DNA from: Gliomastix tumulicola
Taxonomy: Eukaryota; Ascomycota; Sordariomycetes; Hypocreales; Bionectriaceae
Direction: 5' to 3'
Assembly: GCA_001599755.1 (NCBI GenBank)
Contig: BCHX01000005.1
Coordinates: forward strand, 690,800 to 754,799
Length of the DNA stretch: 64,000 nucleotides
Shown: piece by piece, positions 22,646 through 34,375 of the stretch
How positions within the stretch are numbered: position 1 is the stretch's first letter
Layout: every line of letters begins with the position of its first letter
Made by a program: the position numbers and the translations under genes
Notes under the pieces: model-generated
What the model was told of the DNA's origin: nothing
What the model saw: the letters and a program-made list of their open reading frames with translations, nothing else
The model's database searches: none

Positions 22646-25267
22646 GTTGACGGTTGGAGGTTGTACGGTTGAGGTGTTGTGTGTGGAAGTGTCTGTGTAG
22701 AGTGTACTGCTCCCTGGTCAGCAAGATCCTGGTCGTCACGGTGATGCGCGTGCGCGCGTGAAGTCATCAAAAAGCAGCGGCGACAGCGATCAGGAAGAAG
22801 ATGCAGCTGTTGCAGTGATGATGATGATGATGAGGAAGGGGATCAGGGAAGGGGAGGAAGCACATACAATTCGCAGGTCGGATGCTTGAACCGGGTATGC
22901 GAGACGAAGAGCAGAAGAGAAGAAAAAAAGAAAAAGAGGATGGTGGGAGGGGGAGTTTTAAAGGGCCAGGAAGAGTTGGTGGGGGAGGGGAAGGCAAAGA
23001 ACTGAGGCAGAGTGGGCGAGGGGCCAGCAGACGAGGTACGTACCTTCTTTGGAGGGGCCACCGACGCGCGAAAAAAAAGTGCTGAAAAAAAAATGATGTT
23101 CGTGCGCGGGGCAAAAAAACACCACGGCAACCCACCCGCCGTTGTGCTCACTCAACAGCGCTGCTCCCTCACAGGCAGGCCGAACAGGCAGAACCCCGCC
23201 GACGAGGAGGTATCCGCAGGTACATTGCCACACCTCACACGCCATTCTAGAAGGGAAGCCCTAGCCAGCGGAGGAGGCGAAATTTTTTTTCTCATGGGTG
23301 ATGATGATGGCTAGCTACTCTCAATGCGCCAGCAAGCGCCCATTTCTTGAGCTTGGGGCGGGCGGCTTGGTCTTGGGTCCTTAGATCCATTCCTTTCCCT
23401 TGCTTGCCTTTCCTGACCGAATGACTGTTTTGGCCCCTCGCGGAAAATGGGGTCCGCTGATTGGCCACTGTTCCTCCCGGCAACTGGCATTTCTGACACG
23501 AGGGCGCATGCAAGCTCCTCTTTGTTGTGGTCTCGACGGATGCTGCTGTGACACCTCTACGGGTGCGGCGGCGGCCACCCCGCGCCCGCAATGCCTTTGC
23601 GATGATAGCACACTACGTATCTCTAGACAAGTCCCTTAATCACAGATTCGACGTGAACATCCTCTTCAAGCGCTTCAAAACGAGCCTAATCAAGCCCGAT
23701 GCTCTCTGTCGTCCGTAGCTGGTTCGCCCAGGGCAAAAAAAAAAAAGATACGGACGCGAGCCAAAAGGAGGGGCAGTGACTCAATGTTCCAGCAGGTGCG
23801 CCACAATTTACCCCTCCATGCCAGAAGCAGCACCAAGCAGCCAGCCAGCACCAAAACAGACCCAAAACCTGAACCAGCAGCGCGCAGTGCCGTGCCGTTT
23901 CAGCGAGGGCCCGCCCTGAGAAATACCTCCACAGGCACTACATACATCACACTGATCGCACACTGAGGACAAAAAAAGGAACAAGGACCTGACCCAATGT
24001 CTTGCAGTGAGTGACCTAGCACGGACCAAGCCAGCCCTGGGGGGGGGGACTGATGCTTCAAATTACATCACTCGGAGGGAGAGAGCTGCCAGAGGTCCGC
24101 CGGCCAACGCCATTTGATGGTTTAACAATCCGCGCACTCTGTACCGTGGGGAGCTTTGCCTTTGCCTTATCAGCGACGCGAGCAGAAAAAAAAATCTGGA
24201 GTGCCACCCCCTCCTCCTCGGCGAAGTCTCACCAGGATCTCAAGCCATGTAACTCTCCCTCTCCCCTCCCACGAAAGTGGACCATTGGGCTGAGATGCTC
24301 CGAGAGCACTAGTTAGCTTTGCATTGGGCAGAAGGGGGGGAAAGCAGAAGCAATCTCGGGACGTGAAGAGCTACTACTATCTTTTGCGCCCGCTTTGTCG
24401 AGAAAGGGAGCTCTCTCACTCGCTCGAAACCATTCTCGTCTTGCAGCAGCCAGGTCCCTGCTGGTCGCGCGCCCCCTCCCCCCCCTCCCCCGTCCGTCTG
24501 CAGCCGTAGCTACCCTGGTAAAACTGGCCTGGCCTGGCTTGCCTGCACCTCTAGCTCCGACGATCCCAGTCTGGTCTGGCACAGGCACGTGGTGGAAACA
24601 ATTCTTGAGACGCACGACCATACAATTTGGTAGGCAGACGTCTCATGCTTTCTCTCCACCAGTGACATGATAAGGATTTACGTGCAGACGGACGGATCCC
24701 TGGTCGAAAAATGGCGTGTGGTTGCCCCAGGTGCTGGGACAGCAGGAAATTGGTCAACTACCCTGCATCTGCGTTTGTGTCATAAGAATCAGCTCCCAAA
24801 TCAAATTGCAAAAAAGCAACGTCCATGTATGAATAACGTATCGACCTTACATCACCCAGTCCCCCGTGAGTCGCTCGGGGAACAAGGTCAGGACATTCTG
24901 ACTCATCTCGGTGTGCGTTGCGGACGTCAGCACGGACATTGCGGCACCGTACTATAGTTATCAGGTCATGTGAGCTCACGTCTCCCAAGTCCCAGTCGTT
25001 ATCGGTCTGAAAAAAAGTGTGATTCGATCCGCACGAGATAACTCGTTCATGCCCAGGTATCTTCGCATCAGCAAGGTAAATGCTCAGTCCTCCCGCGCCA
25101 TCTTTCTGCCTAAAAATACAATGCGACAACGATGCATCGCAAAAAATCCTCTGTAGCCGAATATGCTCCCGTCCCGATCAATCTATACCCCATGCGCCAT
25201 GCTAAACTCATGCCGTAGTATCTGTACAAGTCCGCAGGTCTGTCTCTCTTCACTGAAGAAGGGTGCT
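22646..25267. promoter_or_regulatory. Long TEF1 upstream region
   Basis: A 2.6-kb spacer upstream of TEF1 (minus strand) and downstream of TAD2. The proximal 400 bp are strongly pyrimidine-rich on the TEF1 sense strand (for example 22905-22960), as is usual for highly expressed fungal promoters. Homopolymer A tracts occur at 23737-23748 and 24186-24192. A MITE-like copy sits at 24586-24664. No protein-coding gene was recognised. Confidence 0.5.
24586..24664. mobile_element. MITE-like element, copy 2
   Basis: Near-identical to the element at 334-413: the left end CACGTGGTGGA and the interior are conserved with a few substitutions. The right end has lost one C of the inverted repeat (TCCACCAGTG). 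No convincing target-site duplication is seen, consistent with an older or end-damaged copy. Confidence 0.6.
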
Positions 25268-27142
25268 CTACTCGTCATATTCGCGGTCCCGGACGATGCC
25301 AGGCTCGGAGGACGAGGACGAGGAACGTCGGCCGTCGCCTCCGTCAGAGAGGGAGGGACAGGTCGTATCATCGCCGTTGATTCCCATGCGAGTGCTGCCA
25401 GAGTCGCCCGTTTCGCCCGTGTCGGATGCGCTGTCGTCCTGCATCAAGGCAGCCAGTCGGGCGGCGCGGCCTTCCTTCTTCCTGGGGATTGGTGCTACAT
25501 CAGGTTAGCCATGTTCCAGTTCCAAATGTGGTGCTGGAAGAAAAAAAAACTGTCTCACCTCGTTCGTTCTCCTGGACATAGAAGCGTCGCAGGAGTGCAA
25601 CGGCGTCATCACGTCCCCAGCCGCCTTCGATCTCGAATCCACGCTCGACATTCCCTCCATCCCCGCCGCTAGGAGGGAAAGAAGTCCCGAGGACCTGACC
25701 GCCGCTAGGAAGTCGGGTCGGAGGGGTTTGAGGGTGGGCACTCGCTGTCTGTCCATCCTCGGGGACAGGCTGAGAGTTGGCGTGGATGCTGAAGACGCCT
25801 CCAGTGCCGCCAAACTTGTCGTTGACGGCGCCGAAGTAGACCTTGCGGATGCCCATCTGGCGCAGAAGGGAAGCACACATGATGCACGGCTCGACGGTGA
25901 CGTAGAGGGTGCACTCGCTGATGATGTTGGGGTGGACAACCTCGTCGGGATGCTCCTTCATGCCATAAGGGTAGAGGTGGCCCTTGCGTCCATCTTCGTT
26001 GCCCTCGTCCGGCTGGCGGGAGACGGTCGAAGCGTCGTCGTCGGAGTCGACCTCGACCTTCGGCTTGAGGCACGTCGGTCGAGGACCCGTCTTGGCGGCA
26101 ACGGAAAGGAGGGCAGAAATGGCCATGAACTCGGCGTGTCGAGTACCGTTCCTGGTGACGTTGGTGGCGTTCATGCCTCGGGCGATGACCTTGTCCTCGT
26201 GGACGAGGACGCAGCCGACCGGTGTCTCGTTGGTTCGGAGAGCGAGGCGTGCCTGGACCGGATCAGTGAGCATTGGCACATCCCTCCCCTAGGGAAATGG
26301 GAGCGGGCGAAGCGAGCGCTTGCCAGGAATTGGAAAGAATGGGATCGGGGATGGGGGGAGGGAAGACTTACCATTTCAAGTGCCTCTTCCATGAAGGCCA
26401 GATTCTTGGCCTGCTCGGCCTTCGTTTCCTCGTCGACCTCGGGCACGATCTCCAGAGCAAGAGGCGCTTGGTCGGCGAGCAGCTGCGACTCGCCAATCAG
26501 AGACACATCGCGAATCCCCTTGGTGATCTCTTCGACGGCGGGAGGCGGCTTCGCAACAGCGGGGGTCGGTGCACGATTCTCCTTGCCGAAGGCCGCGGCG
26601 GCGGCGAAGGACCAGGCGTATTCGTCTTCTTGCTTGGGAGGCAGCTTCTGCTGCTGCTGCTGCTGCTGCAGATCCTTTGCCTGAAGAGGCCGCATGGTCG
26701 TGTCGTCAGTGGTATCGGGATGCGAGGCGATGATTACGTTGCTCTTGTGGTGGCTGTCGTCGTCGGCTGGCTGAGGTCTGGCGACGATGGTGGTGGAGGG
26801 TGGCGAGTCGTCCGATCTCTGAGGCGAGGAAACGGGAGCGTGGTCCTGCTTTTGGGAGGTCACGAATGCGTCAGAGTCGATTTGGGCGTCTGCTGGAGGC
26901 CCGCTGTTGGCACCATTTGGGCGTGCCTTCCAGCTTGCCCTCCAGTGTGCCTTCTTCGCGCCTGCTTTTTTGGGGATTTCCACACCGGGCTCGCAGCTTC
27001 CTCCATTAAAGGCTGGTGACTCCCGGCCAAACAGCTTGCGCATCGCCCGGCTGCCAGCCTTGCGGGCCCTCGAGAAGCTCAGTGACTTGAGCTTGCCTCC
27101 CATTTTGGCGGTGTAGGACTGTGTGATTTCGTCTGATCCCAT
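25268..27142 (-). CDS. tad2: tRNA-specific adenosine deaminase, Tad2-like, with long N-terminal extension
   Basis: Catalytic subunit type that converts A34 to inosine in tRNA anticodons. Exons 27142-26372, 26252-25559 and 25494-25268 give 563 residues; introns are 26253-26371 and 25495-25558. The deaminase fold starts near residue 250 (FMEEALEMARLAL, NETPVGCVLV). Zinc/catalytic residues are H296 and E298 (HAE), and C380 and C383 (PCIMC). An acidic insertion of about 50 residues separates the two halves of the site. The first 245 residues are basic then low complexity, with a seven-Gln run, and have no recognised domain. They may be a targeting or regulatory extension. A shorter protein starting at an internal Met is possible. 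The tail is Ser/Asp-rich. Confidence 0.88.
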
Positions 27143-28790
27143 TTGTTCCTGTTGCGGTGCTAGATCTCGACCGCCGCTTTGCTGCAAGGTGAAGAAGGGC
27201 GGTGAACGGGGCCAGCAAGTAAATCTGAACTCAAACTGACACCCAGGTGACTACCTTTTGATCCGTCTCGTGTCGAATCGTCCGTCGTGTGTCTCTGCGG
27301 CAAAATTAAGTCGTGGCCGCCTGCGAGTTGATGCACCAGGCGTCAGATCAACCTTGCCACGAGTATCGTCGACGATACCCCAGGTCGTGCCGAACGAGGA
27401 GGTTGGAAATAAAAAAAAATAAAACCCCCAAGTAAACGAGTCAGGGACGCCGTGGGCCGAATTCGATGCAGCGAAGTACCGATCCGCTCTGCAACTGCGA
27501 GTACCCGTGCCGTGTGTAGTCCGACAATAATCGAAACAAAGGAGAGCGAGAGGGAAAGACTAAAAGGAGAAACAACATCTTCAGCTCTGAACCTCAGATC
27601 GAGTGTCTCCCATTTCTCACCTCTTTGTCAGATGCCCGCCTCTCTGTCTCCGCAACCCTCACGTCCTCGGAAGGGAAATCGCGACGCCTTTATCTGCCTC
27701 GGGCTGTGTCGTCGCCGTGTGTATCGATGGGCCAGCTTGGGGATGACACGCTGGCACGGGATGACAAGTAACACACACACTCACACACACAACGCAGACG
27801 ACGCAACTGGGCAACTCCTTCTGTCCGTCCTGCAAACAAAAAGGTGTCAGTTCCTCGTCGTGCTCCCTCTCCTTTTACCTGTCCGCTTAAAACACCCCCC
27901 TCCCCTTTTTTCACAATCGTTGGGGACGAGCGCCAAACTCCCCCCTTTCCCCCACGTACACTTTCACGTCTCCAGGGCCTGTCGTGGCGGCTCTGCAGAA
28001 AAGCCAACCAATTTTCTCGCCGTGCCCGCCGTCGATCTGAGACATGCGAGACAGCGACTCCGAGCGTGTGTTACCGCAAAAGGCTCATAGCCTCCCGTCG
28101 TTGCTCCGCCCTTGTGCGACGTGAGTCGGTTCCCCGCAGGACCTCGTGGGCAAGAGTAACCGGACTCCGGGGATCCGTAGCCTCCGTAGTAGATACGCCG
28201 CAATACCTCCCAATGAGGAGAGGATATACGGGGGGGGGGNNNNGGGAAGAGGAAAATGAATGTATGTTGTTGAAGGTTGTGAAGTTTATCGCGGACTCCC
28301 CTCTGGGGTCTTCTGTCGTTCGAGTCTGAAATTTTAGCTCTGTGTCTTGCCTAAAAGGGACCGAACCCACAACCGTCTGCAAGCAAGTAACGGGGCTTAC
28401 GGCCTGGAATAAAGAGGGAAGAAGCCTCTGTAAGGTCACATGACATCTGCACATGAACCGCCCATGAACCGCCCAGGTCGACGCCCATCAACATGTCGAA
28501 TTAGAACGCTATGCACACGATATCACAAGGCTTGGAGCATCACCATAGCATATTCAAAGATACGTGATAATAAGTGCAAGTATAGTCAGAAAAAAAATCA
28601 GGACTTCCCGAGTCCAGTTTGTCAATTCGCTAGTACCCTCTGTCCCTAGTACTCATACAAAGAAAAATCCGCAATGCCCGTCAGATCAAAGGTTGACAGG
28701 CCCAGAGAATGCAAGAGCTAATCCTAAGGGATACCCCTCCACCAAAGGAACAAAAAACGAAGTGTGTACATCTCAGTGACGCGCCGAAGC
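27143..28790. other. TAD2 upstream region and spacer
   Basis: A 1.65-kb spacer containing the TAD2 promoter and the 3' flank of the next minus-strand gene. It holds an ACAC/TCAC microsatellite at about 27773-27794 and a poly-G run running into a 4-base gap at 28240-28243. No gene was seen. Confidence 0.5.
28240..28243. other. 4-base assembly gap after a poly-G run
   Basis: Four N bases immediately follow a run of at least nine G (from 28230) and precede more G. The true run length is unknown. Confidence 0.9.
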
Positions 28791-31614
28791 TTACCAGCTC
28801 ATGATAGCTTGGCGGCTGCCCAAGGGGACACTGAGGGGAGAGGAGGAAGTCTGGCGGAAGCTTCTGCTTCCGCTTGCGCGGCAGCTTGATGTTCCCGACA
28901 GGATCTCGCGCACGATACCATGTGCTGTTGATGTGCAGCTTTCTCGAGGCGTGGCATCGTTCAGCACGTGGAGGGAACTGAAGCCAGCACCAATGGCGGC
29001 GGCGACAGCCCATGGTGACTTGCCCATGGCAGTACTGAGAATCAGTATCGACAACCATACGCTCAAGATGGCAAATGCACATGATGGCGTAGCCAGTGAG
29101 CCCAACTGTTTGGCGAAACCGACAGCCGGTTCAACCGAGGCCGTTGTGGCATCGCGACTAGGCTGGAGCGTAGAAGATCCGACCATGACCTTGTCGATGT
29201 ACTGAGCACCAGAGCGCATGCCGGAGCGTTGAGTGGCAGCAACCGCTGCCAACAGACGAGAACCGTCATGCAGTTGGCCGCCGTGCTCGACCAGCGAATC
29301 GTCGCCGGTCGTGCGTAGCTGGACGTCCAGTGACGATTCTGTGCCTAGATCGCCACTAGAACCCTCGTGGGCTTGTACTTCAACTACGCGGTCGGCAACC
29401 GTTGTCTGTAAGGACTGCGACACGGCTTCGCCGAGAGCGCCCTGGCCATGCTCAACACGGCTATTGACGGTGGCAAGAGTGTCCCGAAGGAGCACATCCG
29501 CGGCATCCCACCCAACAGAGCGGGATGACGACGGAATGGCCACAAGGGACGACTCGGAGGTGCTGGAGATCGAGACCATGGCACGTGACGTGACAGCCGA
29601 GCTGGATGTTGCCTTCAAGAAAGGTGTCAGTGCGCGTTCACGCGGATATGCTTCGAGGGAAGAAGGTCGCACCATCCGTGCCTCTTGGACGGAGCCAACA
29701 GCATTCGAGCTCGTTACGGCACCCGGTGTGCGTAGCAGGTTGTCGGTGCTTAGTCGTGTCTGGCAAGAAGTCAGTTTTTGATCGATGAGGCGAGTTTGGG
29801 GCGAGCAAACGTACGCTCTGAACAACGTTGTTCTGGGCATGGACATTGTCCAGTTGGACGTGGCTGAGTGATTCCTTTTTGCAAGTTAGTCGCCATTTCC
29901 CCACGATTGCGGAGAGTGCTGAGAATGCTTGACGTACGCGGACGGTCGAACTGGCCTCCGTGGCTACTACTAGTTGCTGATGTAGAATCGATCTGTCGAT
30001 ATCATTCACCTTTTTCACAAATGTCAGTCTTGTTCTCAGGGCGGCCTGGAAGTGTGATGATAAACGTACGTTCTGATCTCCGAATAGCGGCCTGTCTTGG
30101 CCATGGAAGTCCGTGAGTTCCTTTGCAGGAGTTAGCCGCGAGTGTTCGGAGCGCTTGTCGCCAGTCAGACTTACAGTCTCTAGGAAGTGTTCCGTGTCGA
30201 TGACGCCGTTCGACGCGAGGGCACCCGTGGCTGAAGCGCCGACGCCGGTAGCAGTGGCGTCCACAGATCCGGAGCCAAGGCTCCATAGATCATCGGACGA
30301 GGCCCAACGCAACTGGCCGTCTAGCGAGACGGCAACGCATGAATCATCAACGCTAGAGCTCTGGCTTTCATCACGAGGTGCATGTGGTCGATCAGGTGGC
30401 GAGCGCGTCTGAGAGACGCCATCAGCAGAAGTCGACGGGGTCGACGAAGCGACCGAGAGCATGCGCTCGTCCTCGGAGAAGCTGGACGCAGGCGAGTATA
30501 GGTTGAAGTCTGTGTAGTTGGCAGAGCCACCACTGACATCAAGGTATGGTAGTTGGGGAGCATCCACGTTGTGAAGTTCGCCCGTAGCAAACACATCGGT
30601 TGCCAACAGCTGAGATCCCTCCAGATCGGATACCACATGTGCATTCTGTGATGTAGGAGAGATCGGCTTGGACGACGTCGCGTTGGAGGAAGAGGGCGAC
30701 GCGTCGGAGATGGAGGGGGTGAGTAGGCCCTCGGGGTCGAAGAAGAAGTCGTAATCTGTGTCCATGTCCTGGGGGTAGTGGATGAAGTCCTCCCAAGACT
30801 CGGATGCCTCAAGGGGCATGGCAATGTCGTCAACGGGCCCGAAGGCAGGGAAGGAGTTGTTGAGGTCGTCGAGGGACGGAGCGGGAGGTGGCACCATGTT
30901 CGCGCCTAAGCGAGCAGCAGGTGCTTCCGTCGGCTTCTGTGATACCGCGGGCGCCGCCACCTTGACCTTCTTGCTCGCCTTGGCCACAGGTTGCGAGGCG
31001 GCCGCAGCAGCTCGCTTCTTGTGGCTAGGGTCGCAGCGGATCTTCTTCTTACGGCAGCTATCGCAGGCCTTGATGATACGCATGAGGTGGGCGTGGTCAC
31101 GCTGCTCCTTGGTCTTGGAACCGCGGGAAGCAGAGTTGGTGACGTCGAGGCCGTCCTTGGTCATGATCTTCATACCGGGCATGTGCGAGAAGTCGCCAGC
31201 AGTCTGGTGACGGGAGTTGGCACCAGACTTGCGGGACGAGGCCGATCTTGAAGAGCTGCCAGGAGTGCCGGGGTTCACCGATGACCAATCCCAATCGGAT
31301 GTGACGGGGCTGACGGTGAAGGAGGACGATCCCTGTGCAGGGGAGTCTGGGTTGACGAAAGCAGCAGCATCAGCGACGACGAAGAACTTGAAGCTCTGGC
31401 CAGTCTTCTGGAAGTGGGTAAGGAACTCAAGGGAGACCTGTGCGCGCTTCTGCTGCATCGTGCTGGGACCAGGGATGTAGGCGTTGATCATATCATCCAA
31501 CATCTTGGTTCCGAGAGCAGGGAGGAACTCGAGAGGAGCACCAATCTGGGGCTGATAGACGGAGAAGCCCTGGGGGACAGCGCCGTTGGTGTTGTTGTTG
31601 TTAGAGTACGACAT
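28791..31614 (-). CDS. Transcription-factor-like protein with half Zn2Cys6 motif and hydrophobic C-terminus
   Basis: Five exons (31614-30175, 30120-30070, 30009-29938, 29874-29815, 29759-28791) give 863 residues. Introns are 30121-30174, 30010-30069, 29875-29937 and 29760-29814, all in phase 0. Residues 184-194 (CDSCRKKKIRC, then DPSHKKR) match the first half of a fungal Zn2Cys6 DNA-binding cluster. No second set of three cysteines follows, only an Ala/Lys-rich basic stretch. The N-terminus (about 25-80) reads as a small conserved folded region, and the middle is Ser/Asp-rich and acidic, like an activation domain. Residues about 768-787 (CAFAILSVWLSILILSTAMG) and 790-807 are hydrophobic and could be membrane segments. 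I do not recognise the orthologue; a role in transcription is inference from the half cluster. Confidence 0.75.
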
Positions 31615-33645
31615 AGTGCCTGACTAGACGAATTCTTTCAACGTGGTTTGGTGTTGGTGGAAAAGTTCCAGCGTGGGAGAAGACTGTGAGCTGCGCTGTT
31701 CATCGTGTAAGCGGATCGCTCTTCTACAAAGAATGGGAGGGAAGGTTTAATGTCCCGTACAGTGAGGCCTGTCTTGCTCAGGCGGGTTCTAAAGAGTGAC
31801 AAGGGATTGGATTGATACTGATTGACCGGGAGCAAGCAGCAGCTTGGTGGCTGGTGTACGGAGCACCGAGTCGTCTTCAGCTTGACGGAGTGCGAGTTGA
31901 GACAGGTCGGGACCAGGAGCGGGAACCGGCAGAGGAGGAGAGAGGATGGCCGGGCCGACTGGCGTGACGATTGTCGGGGGGGGAAGGGAGGAGGAAACAA
32001 AGTGAAGCTGACACCCTCGCCGTCTGTATCGTGACAGTGACAGAGTGTAAGCCGAAGGGGTTCAAGGGGGAAGCTAATTCTTAGTCGAGTGGTAGTGATG
32101 AGGAAGAGAAGAGAAGGAAGAAGAAGAGAGAGCCTGAGGCGGTCGCGGGAGGGAGTCATCCAAATATTTGAGCGAGCGTGTCTCCAGGTAGGTAATCGCT
32201 AGCCATGCCGTCGAGCAAAGCCTCGCTTCAAGTGGAAGGCGCAGCGGGTCAGGGAAAGGGAAAATGGAGGGTTGAGTCTTTCGGCGTGCTCAAAGCGGAC
32301 TAGCTGCGGCGAGGGGCTTTTGCACGCCGGGCCAATCAGAGCGTCCAATGTCTGGAGGATCACTGATTTCACGTCCTCCCATTGGTTGTGCAGCCCCACG
32401 CAATGCACCTGGAGGAGAGGAATTTCGGCGTGCTCGCAACTGGCAATTGGCCAACAAAACCAACCATCGCAAACGGGCCTGTGACTCAGTGCTAGCCCCC
32501 CCCCTGAGCCCCTCCAATACTTACTTAACCCGACTAGGAGAGGCACAGACGTGGGAGGCCCGGACGAAGCTCACGCTGCGAAGAACCTGGGGGAGGCCCA
32601 GCCTGTGGAGCGGATGGCGACGACGACGATGAGACCGATCTCCTCAGACGTCGTCACCGCCTACGATAGACTCCATCCTGAACCCAGATCTCCCGTGTCC
32701 AAGAGGAGATTTGGCGGTCTTGGGCTGCTGGAGGGCCGTCCAGGGTGTTGGTGGCTTTATCGTCGAGTCCGCCGTTTGTTGGCTGACAGACGGGGTGGCT
32801 GAGTCACATACTATTAAACGTGAGGCTGATTTTGATGAACCAACCCAACCACCACCACCACCACCACCAACACCACCACTTCTCAATGTAACCCGCCATT
32901 TCAGGGTGTCATGTTGTATTGCTGAGTACGAACATGACGGACAATGTCAGACGGCCCTAGCTTGTTGTGCACGTAATTAGGAATTGATCCCGTGTCGACA
33001 TGGTTTAGAAAAAAGGCGGCATGCGGGCCAAGAGTCCGCCTTGATGAGGCGATACGAAGAGCCGCCGGGGTGGACAAAATTGGACCCGGCAGTCCGCAAT
33101 CCCTAAATTACGTGCAGTTCTGGGGCACATGCACAAGCGCTCATGCCTTTTCTGTCACCCACTCGTTCCCCATGTCAAGACCACTGGACCTCAGTTGCGA
33201 CGGTGCTACTACCCTGTATTACACTCTTGGATCACGAAGTGCCTCACCCACTGTCCTCATCTAAGACGGTGAAGCAAGACAATATCCTGTTGCCGCGACC
33301 TCTTCCTCCTGAGGACAATGGATGCCGAAGACGATCTGTTTAGCTGTTTTTTGCTTTTTTTTTCGATGCTTTTGGGTCGGGGTTCGGCAGTCACCACCAC
33401 CACAAGGATCATCGTGAAACCCCTCACCAAGAGCACCTGTCGCCATTCAACTACTTTAGTTATGGCTTCACTTAATGAATCAGGTCACGGGGGGGCAGAA
33501 CAAGCGAGATGATTTTCTAAGGAAAGTCGATTGCAGGCTAAACAGTAAGATCAGACTACTAGTATCATGCCAATCTGGTTTGTTGCTTTTCCCCATATCC
33601 CACTCTGTCGTGTACCAAGTTTCGCTTCCCGTGGTGCGTGTGCTC
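31615..33645. other. Upstream region of the half-zinc-cluster gene
   Basis: About 2 kb without a credible gene. The first 500 bp are pyrimidine-rich on the minus strand and probably form the leader and promoter. A CCA-triplet repeat lies at 32848-32876. Confidence 0.5.
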
Positions 33646-33649
33646 CAGG

Positions 33650-34197
33650 GCAAGATCCAAAAGCAGAAGACTCGAAAGAAGAAAAATCACCAAGCAGAAA
33701 CTTTTGAAAGGCCGTGCCCCGAAGGGTTGAAGAAACAAAAGCAGAAAGACTCAAGAGTTGAAAGGCCCAAGAGCAGAAAGACTCAAGGGCAAAGAGACTC
33801 AAGAGCAGAAAAGCCCAAGAGCAGAAACGCTCAAGGGCAGAAATGGTTAAGAGCAGGAAGACTCAGAGGCCAAAGAACAAAAAGCAGAAAAGGCACCAAG
33901 CAGAAACCCAGACCAGGCCGTGCCCCGAAGGGTTGAGGAAACAAAAGCAGAAGACTCAAGAGTTGAAAGGCCCAAGAGCAGAAAGACTTAAGGGCAGAGA
34001 GACTCAAGAGCAGAAAAGCCCAAGAGTAGAAAGACTCAAGGGCAGAGAGACTCAAGAGCAGAAAGGCCCAAGAGTAGGAAGACTTAAGGGTAGAAATGCT
34101 CAGGAGCAGGACGACTCGACTCAAAGACCGAAGAACAAAAAGCAGAAAAGGCACCAAGTAGAAACTCGGAACAGGCCGTACCCCGAAGGGTGGAAGA
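33650..34197. repeat. Composite purine-rich minisatellite, ~16-bp units with higher-order copies
   Basis: The plus strand is built from degenerate units like AGACTCAAGAGCAGAA and GGCCCAAGAGCAGAA. A longer block beginning CACCAAGCAGAAAC and continuing through GCCCCGAAGGGTTGA recurs at about 33688, 33894 and 34152, so the array is hierarchical. The minus strand is open for long stretches and would encode a repetitive hydrophobic peptide, but no start or conserved feature supports a gene. Confidence 0.8.
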
Positions 34198-34286
34198 ACA
34201 GCAACAACAACAGCAACAACAACAACAACCACAACAACCACAACAACCACAACAACCACAACAACAACCACAACAACAACCACTCC
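34198..34286. repeat. CAA/CAACCA microsatellite
   Basis: A run of CAACAA and ACAACC motifs directly follows the minisatellite and ends about 90 bp before the stop codon of the minus-strand gene at 34376. Confidence 0.85.
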
Positions 34287-34375
34287 AGTCCATCTCCAAG
34301 ATCCCATCACCCCCGCAAGTCGACAACACCAACCCCCCCGGTCCAAAGACACTCACGACCCACGCGAGCCATCTC

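Noticed and set aside
25000..25050. Possible T-arm-like sequence GATTCGATCCGCAC
   Set aside because: No matching acceptor, D or anticodon arms could be built around it on either strand.
33831..34352. 173-codon minus-strand frame encoding a repetitive hydrophobic peptide
   Set aside because: It is simply the translation of the purine-rich minisatellite; no start context, no conserved end and no splice signals.
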